From: an uncultured Lachnospiraceae bacterium
GTDB lineage: Bacteria; Bacillota; Clostridia; Lachnospirales; Lachnospiraceae
Length of the DNA: 46,887 nt
Assembly: GCA_947623805.1 (NCBI GenBank)
Contig: CANQHZ010000019.1
Location: 1 to 46,887 of the forward strand
Reading direction: 5' to 3'
The notes under the pieces were generated by a model. That model had not been told where the DNA came from, ran no database searches, and saw only the letters and a list, made by a program, of their open reading frames with translations. This document shows positions 41,147-46,887 of the stretch, one piece after another (position 1 is the first letter of the stretch; each line of letters begins with the position of its first letter). The position numbers and the translations under genes are program-made.

Positions 41147-42016
41147 CTATCTCAACTCCCTTCTCGCACTTTCACCCACAGACAACAGATATTGATAAAC
41201 TTCGCGCTTGGATATTCCCCTGTCTTTTGCCACAAGCTTCATAGCCTCCTTGCGCTCAACACCTTTCTCCTCATAAACTCTCATATGTTCCTCTATGGAA
41301 ATGCTCTGCCAGTCTGCCTCCTGCTCACGCCGCAGCTCGTCGTGGCTTTTCCCCTCTATTACAAGCACATACTCTCCCCGAGGCTCCTCGCTCTCATACA
41401 TAAAAAGCGCGCCTTTAATCGTCGTAGACACCACTGTTTCAAATTTTTTCGTAAGCTCTCTACAAAGCGCCATACGCCTATCACCAAGCGCCTCAAAAAG
41501 TTCACCAAGCGTCCTGACCAAATGATGCGGCGCCTCATACAAAATAATAGTCCGCGATTCATCCTTTAAATCATCAAGCACGGCATTTTTTTCTTTTTTG
41601 TCCGTCGGCAGAAAGCCCTCAAAGCAAAATCTTCTCGTACCAAGCCCCGAAAGCGTAAGCGCCGTTATGCAGGCTGCCGCTCCGGGCAGCGAAGTCACGG
41701 TAATTCCCGCCCTTTGACAAAACTGCACAAGCACTTCCCCCGGGTCTGAAATAGCCGGTGTTCCCGCATCAGTTATAAGCGCAACATTTTTTCCGTTTCT
41801 AAGTTGTTCAACCAAATATTCCGCCTTCTCAATCTTATTGTATTCATGATAGCTCGTCATCGGCGTATGTATATCAAAATGATTTAACAACTTAATACTA
41901 TTACGCGTATCCTCGGCAGCTATTAAATCTACCATATTTAAAGTTTCCACAACCCTAGGCGTCATATCCCCCAGATTGCCGATAGGCGTGGCACACAAAT
42001 ATAATTTCCCAGTCAT
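41147..42016 (-). CDS. rsmI: 16S rRNA (cytidine-1402-2'-O)-methyltransferase
   Basis: 289 residues from ATG 42016, whose GGGGAA lies six bases upstream; ATG 42022 is too close to it. The tetrapyrrole-methylase fold is clear: LYLCATPIGNLGDMTPR at the N-terminus, AEDTRNSIKLL, LITDAGTPAISDPG, SLPGAAACITAL and FEGFLP. It adds the 2'-O-methyl group of m4Cm1402 in the ribosomal decoding centre using S-adenosylmethionine. The neighbours trmN6, ricT and holB on the same strand are the standard Firmicutes arrangement. The stop TAG is followed at once by the start of the Cache-receiver gene. Confidence 0.96.
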   Translation of the reverse strand: MTGKLYLCATPIGNLGDMTPRVVETLNMVDLIAAEDTRNSIKLLNHFDIHTPMTSYHEYNKIEKAEYLVEQLRNGKNVALITDAGTPAISDPGEVLVQFCQRAGITVTSLPGAAACITALTLSGLGTRRFCFEGFLPTDKKEKNAVLDDLKDESRTIILYEAPHHLVRTLGELFEALGDRRMALCRELTKKFETVVSTTIKGALFMYESEEPRGEYVLVIEGKSHDELRREQEADWQSISIEEHMRVYEEKGVERKEAMKLVAKDRGISKREVYQYLLSVGESARRELR

Positions 42017-42095
42017 CTTCATTTCCCCATTTTACACATCGGTCCATGGCTAAAGCTTAGCCAAACGCGACAAAATACATCTTTGCCGCCAAAAA

Positions 42096-42857
42096 TCAGT
42101 AACCGTAATCCTCACAAATCTCATCAGTATACACATTCGGTGCCTTGCAAATTATAAGCGGCTTCTCCACAGTCATACGCGGCCTCCCACCCCTGCAGCC
42201 CTCTATAAGCACCATATTAGGCTCTTTATCAACATACGGATACACAAGACGCATACGCTTAGGTTCAAGCTTATAATACGTCATAACGTTCATAATCTCC
42301 GCCAGCCTAAACGGTCTATGTACCATAAAAAAGCTCCCGCCGGTTTTCAACAGCTTAGCCGCGTTTCTCACCACATCATCAAGCGTGCACAAAATCTCGT
42401 GCCGCGCTATCGCCTTTGGCTCATCAGGATTGGCAAGACCATGTCTGCCTATCATATACGGCGGATTAGACGTCACAACATCAAAGGAAGCAGCCTTAAA
42501 AATCAATTCTGCTTCCTTAATATCTCCCGTCACTATATCAATTTTATCCTCCAGATGATTCAAACGCACGCTACGCCTTGCCATATCCGCGCTTTCTTCC
42601 TGTATCTCAAGCCCCGTCAAATGCGCCGCCTGAGTTTTCGCCTCGAGCAAAATAGGAATTATCCCAGTCCCTGTACCCAAATCGAGCACATTACCGCCCC
42701 GCTTGACACGCGCAAAACCGCTAAGCAGTACAGCATCCATTCCAAAGCAAAACTTATCAGGATTTTGAATAATCCTATACCCGTTCCTCTGCAAATCGTC
42801 AAGGCGCTCGTTTCCCTTAAGAAAAGCTTCAGTTGTCATCAAGCTTTGATTTCCCAT
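42096..42857 (-). CDS. trmN6: tRNA1(Val) (adenine-37-N6)-methyltransferase-like protein
   Basis: 253 residues from ATG 42857, which has AGGAG seven bases upstream and overlaps ricT by 29 nt. Class I methyltransferase: VLDLGTGTGIIPILL (motif I), LEIQEES (acidic loop for SAM), and the catalytic SNPPYM motif of N6-adenine methyltransferases. The N-terminal DDLQRNGYRIIQNPDKFCF is typical of the YfiC/TrmN6 group. The exact tRNA target in Firmicutes is assumed from the family. Confidence 0.88.
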   Translation of the reverse strand: MGNQSLMTTEAFLKGNERLDDLQRNGYRIIQNPDKFCFGMDAVLLSGFARVKRGGNVLDLGTGTGIIPILLEAKTQAAHLTGLEIQEESADMARRSVRLNHLEDKIDIVTGDIKEAELIFKAASFDVVTSNPPYMIGRHGLANPDEPKAIARHEILCTLDDVVRNAAKLLKTGGSFFMVHRPFRLAEIMNVMTYYKLEPKRMRLVYPYVDKEPNMVLIEGCRGGRPRMTVEKPLIICKAPNVYTDEICEDYGY

Positions 42858-43758
42858 CTTGCTTCTCCTGCTTTTCAAGCTTTTCAAGTTCCTTTAACTC
42901 CTTGCGCTCCTCATCTGTCATTTCCTCGTTTTTATCACGCTTATGGCGTTTCTTAAAGCGAAGTTGTTCCACGCTGTATTCTCGTATTTCCTTTTCATCA
43001 TCAGCCTCGACTACCACCTTGACAAGCTGACGCAAAACATTCACGCTATGCACCTCGCCCTTCAACCCGTCATCTGTAGTCACAAAGTCACCCACATTAG
43101 GCAGTTTCCTGTTTAGATATTCGTAGGTATCTTCCTCATGCTTTAGACAACACATAAGCCGTCCACACACACCGGAAATTTTTGTAGGATTGAGCGACAA
43201 ATTTTGCTCCTTAGCCATCTTAATCGACACGGGTACAAATTCCGAAAGATGCGCATGACAGCAAAGCGGCCTACCGCAGATACCTATTCCACCAAGTATC
43301 TTTGTCTCGTCGCGCACTCCAATCTGACGCAGTTCAATACGTGTTTTAAACACAGATGCCAAGTCTTTTACAAGCTCCCTAAAGTCAATACGCCCGTCCG
43401 CCGTAAAGTAAAAAAGCACCTTGTTGTTGTCAAACGTATACTCCGCATCAATAAGCTTCATCTCAAGCTTGTGTTTTTGTATCTTCTCAAGACATATCTT
43501 AAATGCCTCTTTTTCCTTCTTCTTGTTTGCCGCCTCCTGCTCCATATCGCGCTTATTGGCAACGCGCAGCACAGGCTTTAAAGGCTGTACTACCTTATCG
43601 TCATCAACTTCTTTCGGATTGCCAACTACCGTACCATACTCCACACCCCTTGCAGTCTCTACTATCACATGGTCTCCACGCTTTACATCAAAATCAAGCG
43701 GATTAAAAAAATAAATTTTCCCCGCCGTTCTAAACCTTACTCCTATAACCTTTTTCAT
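42829..43758 (-). CDS. ricT: PSP1 domain protein RicT (YaaT)
   Basis: 309 residues. The PSP1 domain includes RGVEYGTVVG and ICGRPLCCHAHL with a second cluster SGVCGRLMCCLKHE. These cysteines ligate an Fe-S cluster in the B. subtilis RicA-RicF-RicT complex, which guides RNase Y cleavage and influences sporulation and competence. The C-terminal ~50 residues are highly charged (Lys/Glu repeats). It lies between holB and trmN6, the conserved order. ricA/ricF are not in this window. Confidence 0.95.
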   Translation of the reverse strand: MKKVIGVRFRTAGKIYFFNPLDFDVKRGDHVIVETARGVEYGTVVGNPKEVDDDKVVQPLKPVLRVANKRDMEQEAANKKKEKEAFKICLEKIQKHKLEMKLIDAEYTFDNNKVLFYFTADGRIDFRELVKDLASVFKTRIELRQIGVRDETKILGGIGICGRPLCCHAHLSEFVPVSIKMAKEQNLSLNPTKISGVCGRLMCCLKHEEDTYEYLNRKLPNVGDFVTTDDGLKGEVHSVNVLRQLVKVVVEADDEKEIREYSVEQLRFKKRHKRDKNEEMTDEERKELKELEKLEKQEKQDGKSKLDDN

Positions 43759-43799
43759 ATCTATAAACCACCCTTCTTATAAGTAAGTAAAATCTATTT

Positions 43800-44825
43800 T
43801 CAGCCTGCTTTCATATCCATAAACATAAGCTCCATAGCCAATTCCAAATTAACATTTGCCGAAATCCTGCTCCTTGCCCTGTCTATTGAATGTATAATGC
43901 GCTCTATTTCCTCATAACTGTACCGCGTCGCCGCCCTGCCTATCTCACGCATCTCATCCTTGAAAATTATGTGCTGCCCGTCCATACACGCTTTATATAA
44001 TAACACATCTCTGTACCAAATGAAACATAAATCAAGATAATCGTTTATGTCAAATTTTTCCTTCTTTTTTTTCTCTGCTATATGTTTCGCACGCTCTGCT
44101 ATCTGATTGACTTCCAAGTCGGAAACTTTTTTCATAATATCCAATACTTCCGATTTCATATTGTCAAAGTCCTCGTTTGACGCAAGCTGCACAGCCCGCC
44201 CCAAATTTCCCCGTGCAAATGAGGCACAGATACCAGCTCTGTAATCAGGCACCCTAACCTTATCCATCAAATAATTCTTTATCGCCTCATCGGAAACAGG
44301 CTTGATGTTCAAAGCTACACAGCGGCTCAAAATAGTTGGAAGCATTGCCTCAGCTCGCGCTACAAGCAACATAATTACAGCATATTCAGGAGGCTCCTCC
44401 AGTGTTTTCAAAAGCGCATTCTGGGCTTTCACATTCATCTTTTCCGCTTCGTCCACAATATAAATCTTACGGCGGCTGCTGTAAGGCTTTATCATAATGT
44501 CACCGTTTATCTGCTGTCTGACATTATCCACTGAAATAACATTAGCCTTATCATTCCCTACATAAATTATATCAGGGTTATTCCCATTTATAGACTGCCT
44601 ACACGACCTACAGCAATTGCATGGCTTGTCACCACCATCCGCCTCACACTGCAAAGCCCGCGCGAAAATATCCGCAAGCATTTTTTTCCCCGAAAGCTTC
44701 TCTCCCGAAATCAAATAAGCATGCGATATTTTGTTATGCTTGACCGCATTTTTTAAATTATCGGTAAGCTGCGATTGGCCTATTATATCACGCCACTCAC
44801 AAGCTTTAAAATTTTCTTCACCCAT
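43800..44825 (-). CDS. holB: DNA polymerase III subunit delta'
   Basis: 341 residues. An AAA+ clamp-loader subunit: the P-loop position reads SGEKLSGKKML, a degenerate Walker A as usual in delta'. A zinc-binding Cys set lies in CNCCRSC, then VDEAEKMNVKAQNALLKTLEEP, and SRC at sensor 1 region (LPTILSRC). It loads the beta clamp at the replication fork. It lies directly upstream of ricT and downstream of yaaR, the expected order. Confidence 0.95.
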   Translation of the reverse strand: MGEENFKACEWRDIIGQSQLTDNLKNAVKHNKISHAYLISGEKLSGKKMLADIFARALQCEADGGDKPCNCCRSCRQSINGNNPDIIYVGNDKANVISVDNVRQQINGDIMIKPYSSRRKIYIVDEAEKMNVKAQNALLKTLEEPPEYAVIMLLVARAEAMLPTILSRCVALNIKPVSDEAIKNYLMDKVRVPDYRAGICASFARGNLGRAVQLASNEDFDNMKSEVLDIMKKVSDLEVNQIAERAKHIAEKKKKEKFDINDYLDLCFIWYRDVLLYKACMDGQHIIFKDEMREIGRAATRYSYEEIERIIHSIDRARSRISANVNLELAMELMFMDMKAG

Positions 44826-44870
44826 AAAAGCCTCTTGTCATGTTTTCCGCTCTATCAACAAGCATAATCA

Positions 44871-45311
44871 TCATGTAAATATGTCCAGCAAAAGCCCGCG
44901 TATCTCACCAACCTTAGCTAAAATCGCTATCGTATCCTTCTCGTCCTTGACAAGCTCCTGCGCCAATTCATCTAGTTTTTGGTCCACCAGCCTGATAATG
45001 CCATAAACTCTATGCCGTCCGCGTCTATCCAAAAAATTTTCCCTTGAAAACTTATGTGAACGGTTTACAATCTCATTCATAAAGTCTTTTATCAGTGAGC
45101 GATACTTGCGCATATCCCTCACGTCCATACGCTTGACAAGCTTATCACCCTGCATGACGATTTCTTCCATCATAAGGTTCAATCTATTTGCAAGCTCTGC
45201 CTCCTCAATATTACTCGCCAGCATAAATTTAAAAGAGCCGTCCGACGGTTGCGCCGCTTGTTGCTGCGTAATTTGTGTCGTCTGCTGTATCTCATTTATT
45301 TTCATATCCAT
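44871..45311 (-). CDS. yaaR: YaaR family protein (DUF327)
   Basis: 146 residues, the usual length for YaaR. A Gln-rich N-terminus is followed by an all-helical domain with [15 protein letters not shown] and [16 protein letters not shown], typical of the family. The function is unknown. It sits in the tmk-yaaR-holB-ricT order of Firmicutes, although here the preceding gene is a P-loop kinase-like protein and not tmk. The start is ATG 45311 after GGGG at about six bases. Confidence 0.9.
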   Translation of the reverse strand: MDMKINEIQQTTQITQQQAAQPSDGSFKFMLASNIEEAELANRLNLMMEEIVMQGDKLVKRMDVRDMRKYRSLIKDFMNEIVNRSHKFSRENFLDRRGRHRVYGIIRLVDQKLDELAQELVKDEKDTIAILAKVGEIRGLLLDIFT

Positions 45312-45326
45312 AAATAACCCCGCCCC

Positions 45327-45914
45327 CTAGCTCAAACCTGCTATATATTCGGTTATCTCATCTATGCACTCATTAAGATTTCTATTGTAGAAAATTCGCT
45401 CAATGCCGGCCGCTTTCAGATTTTCGTCTGAAAAATCCTTGCTGTCCGCAATAAAGCGTCGGCACATTTCTTCATATTTCGGCTCTTTCTGGCGTTTCTC
45501 ACGCCTTAAAGCACGACTAAGCCGCTCTCCATCCTCCAGCTCCACATACACAGGAATTACCCTGTCCTTGCCAAAATAATTCCGTGTCATCATAAAAGAC
45601 TGCAATGTGCCGATAATCAAATAATTATTTTTTTCAAGGTCAATTTGATTATCTTTTACCATAAAATAATACCATATACCATGCACTGTATTATACGAAC
45701 GGCACTCAATAATTTTATTCTCTGTCTTAAATTGTTCAAGCGCCTCCACTGTAGAAAATCTATATTCCATCCCATCGCGCTCACCTTCCCTGATTGGACG
45801 TGTAGTATATGGCACAAGTCTTTTTAACTTCAATCTGGGATTTTTAAGAAGTCTTTTATAAATCGTATCTTTTCCTGTTGAACTTTTACCGATTAAACAA
45901 AAAATCCTTCCCAT
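45327..45914 (-). CDS. Guanylate kinase-like P-loop protein
   Basis: 195 residues. P-loop GKSSTGKDT (about residues 9-17), then VPYTTRPIREGERDGMEYRF, which matches the TTRxxRxxE-xxGxxYxF GMP-site pattern of guanylate kinases. The Asp after the P-loop Lys and the sequence around the lid differ from housekeeping Gmk. It could phosphorylate GMP or another nucleotide. A divergent Gmk-family member upstream of yaaR is seen in this group of bacteria (recollection, not verified). It lies 15 nt before yaaR and is probably co-transcribed. Confidence 0.8.
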   Translation of the reverse strand: MGRIFCLIGKSSTGKDTIYKRLLKNPRLKLKRLVPYTTRPIREGERDGMEYRFSTVEALEQFKTENKIIECRSYNTVHGIWYYFMVKDNQIDLEKNNYLIIGTLQSFMMTRNYFGKDRVIPVYVELEDGERLSRALRREKRQKEPKYEEMCRRFIADSKDFSDENLKAAGIERIFYNRNLNECIDEITEYIAGLS

Positions 45915-45944
45915 TTCTATTTCCGACCTCTAACACAATATAAG

Positions 45945-46445
45945 TCAATTTCTATTTTTATAATTCTTCCCATGTATTTTTCCTGTATGAATAGTACCTT
46001 TCTGTATACGTACAGTCTCCAAAAAAGAGCAATATTTATCAGCCATTGTTACTATCCAAGCCTCTCTGCACATAGGCGGCACTATCGTAAGCGGCCACAT
46101 ATGTTTTATAATAATGTCTTCCTGTCTTGAACTTAAATAATACTCTTTTTTGGCATTGCGCAATGCTCTCCCCGGATGAAAAAAACCATGAAGCCTATGA
46201 GGAGCAATCTTGTCATTTTTATGCCAGTCATACAAAAAGTAATCATGGAGCAATGCCCCTCTAATTAAATCTCGTGTATTACATTCTATATTGTATTTAT
46301 CGCGTATCGCCAAACTAGTCTTAGCCACACTTATACAATGTTCCTGTACAGACATATTGCCATGTTGTATAAATTCTTTCATGCTTTCAAAATTTTCAGA
46401 TATCAATATATCATTGGCATATTTTTGCAATTCATCTTCATACAT
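45945..46445 (-). CDS. HD-domain phosphohydrolase-like protein
   Basis: 166 residues from ATG 46445 with GGAGA seven bases upstream. HD motif ligands: His in VQEHCISV, HD in GALLHDYFLYDWH, His in HGFFHPG and IIKHMWPL, Asp in VTMADKYCSF. It is a compact stand-alone metal-dependent phosphohydrolase with unknown substrate. It is the first gene after the tRNA terminator, 30 nt before the guanylate kinase-like gene, with which it is probably transcribed. Confidence 0.82.
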   Translation of the reverse strand: MYEDELQKYANDILISENFESMKEFIQHGNMSVQEHCISVAKTSLAIRDKYNIECNTRDLIRGALLHDYFLYDWHKNDKIAPHRLHGFFHPGRALRNAKKEYYLSSRQEDIIIKHMWPLTIVPPMCREAWIVTMADKYCSFLETVRIQKGTIHTGKIHGKNYKNRN

Positions 46446-46510
46446 AGCTTTGTCTCCGATTCATATAATTACATACTCAACCAATATACATTCTATCATA
46501 TATTCTAATA

Positions 46511-46538
46511 AAAAAACACGGTATAAACCGTGTTTTTT
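46511..46538. terminator. Intrinsic terminator of the tRNA cluster
   Basis: AAAAAACACGGT (46511-46522) and ACCGTGTTTTTT (46527-46538): a perfect 12-bp stem with loop ATAA and T-runs on both strands. It lies 21 nt after tRNA-Phe. Confidence 0.9.
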
Positions 46539-46559
46539 TATATTTTTTTTAATTTAAAG

Positions 46560-46632
<73 letters not shown>

Positions 46633-46636
46633 ATAA

Positions 46637-46710
46637 TAGCGGGGACAGGATTTGAACCTATGACCTTCGGGTTATGAGCCCGACGAGCTTCCAGACTGCT
46701 CCACCCCGCG
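46637..46710 (-). tRNA. Initiator tRNA-fMet (CAT)
   Basis: 74 nt beginning CGCGGGG, anticodon CAT. The first base C1 faces U72, not a Watson-Crick pair, and three G:C pairs stack under the anticodon (GGGCTCATAACCC). Both are initiator marks. Confidence 0.93.
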
Positions 46711-46728
46711 ATAATATATTAAGTTAAA

Positions 46729-46810
46729 TGGGTGGAGGTGGATTCGAACCACCGAAGCATAAAGCAGCAGATTTACAGTCTGTCCCCTTTGGCCACTCGG
46801 GAATCCACCC
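46729..46810 (-). tRNA. tRNA-Tyr (GTA)
   Basis: 82 nt with a long variable arm as in class II tRNAs. Acceptor GGGTGGA/TCCACCC, anticodon loop CTGTAAA (GTA), T arm GGTTCGAATCC. Confidence 0.95.
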
Positions 46811-46814
46811 ATAA

Positions 46815-46887
46815 AGCCGATGATCGGACTCGAACCGATAACCTGCTGATTACAAATCAGCTGCTCTGCCAATTGAGCCACATCGGC
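46815..46887 (-). tRNA. tRNA-Thr (TGT)
   Basis: 73 nt, complete to the very edge of the window. Acceptor GCCGATG/CATCGGC, anticodon loop TTTGTAA (TGT), T arm GGTTCGAGTCC. It is the first of the four tRNAs in transcription order within the window. Confidence 0.95.

Overview
The window looks like chromosome from a spore-forming, low-to-mid GC member of the Clostridia, most likely Lachnospiraceae. It carries spoIIID behind a good sigma-E-type promoter. It also has the Firmicutes housekeeping order holB-ricT-trmN6-rsmI next to yaaR, frequent GTG/TTG starts with strong Shine-Dalgarno sites, and GPH/GH36 galactoside genes. Almost all genes are on the minus strand. The taxonomic placement is inferred from gene content and not from a search.

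Region 1-13.8 kb (minus). Two separate MoxR-type AAA+ modules flank a plasmid-type replication initiator. The first reads, in transcription order: Rep_3 initiator, ABC ATPase, a membrane-anchored extracellular protein, a double ABC-2 permease whose second half is cut short, a YehL-like AAA+ ATPase, a DUF5682 (YehM-like) protein and a VWA (YehP-like) protein running off the left edge. The second is the MoxR / DUF58 / DUF4129 triplet, with a TGA/ATG overlap between the first two genes. Regions 13.9-18.5 kb: spoIIID (plus) ends tail to tail, with overlapping stop codons, against a PAS-GGDEF-GAF-like diguanylate cyclase that follows a GH36 alpha-galactosidase.

Region 18.6-21.6 kb is an AT-rich accessory island. 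It holds a PIN toxin with a downstream small partner and a promoter/operator palindrome, an unknown 201-residue protein, a 214-bp foldback repeat with 19-bp perfect terminal inverted repeats, a broken second copy of part of the small-partner gene, an HD-domain protein and an unknown 150-residue protein. The island lies between the GH36 gene and a GPH-family sugar symporter (21.7-23.0 kb), two genes that would be natural partners. Next come a GT-B-like glycosyltransferase and its probable TetR regulator, which has a striking 36-bp palindrome at its own promoter. Then come a coiled-coil NlpC/P60 hydrolase and a trigger-factor/FKBP lipoprotein.

Region 28-37 kb: a small membrane-anchored protein and an S51 peptidase (plus), a lone PTS IIC-like membrane protein, and about 1.3 kb without a convincing gene but with a promoter and leader-like hairpins. 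After that is a membrane sulfatase/alkaline-phosphatase-fold protein whose reading frame is switched by an 11-base G tract near its C-terminus (a candidate phase-variable gene), followed by a MalY/PatB-type lyase and cardiolipin synthase. Region 37-46.9 kb: a soluble MCP-like signalling protein, a DEAD-box helicase, a Cache sensor fused to a receiver domain with no kinase, the rsmI-trmN6-ricT-holB-yaaR block, a P-loop kinase-like protein, an HD protein, and a tRNA cluster (Thr, Tyr, fMet, Phe in transcription order) closed by a perfect 12-bp terminator.

The best candidates for something new are the poly-G switch, the ABC-exporter/AAA+/DUF5682/VWA block, the foldback element beside the damaged toxin-antitoxin copy, and the kinase-less sensor-receiver. 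No CRISPR array, prophage, or rRNA gene was seen.
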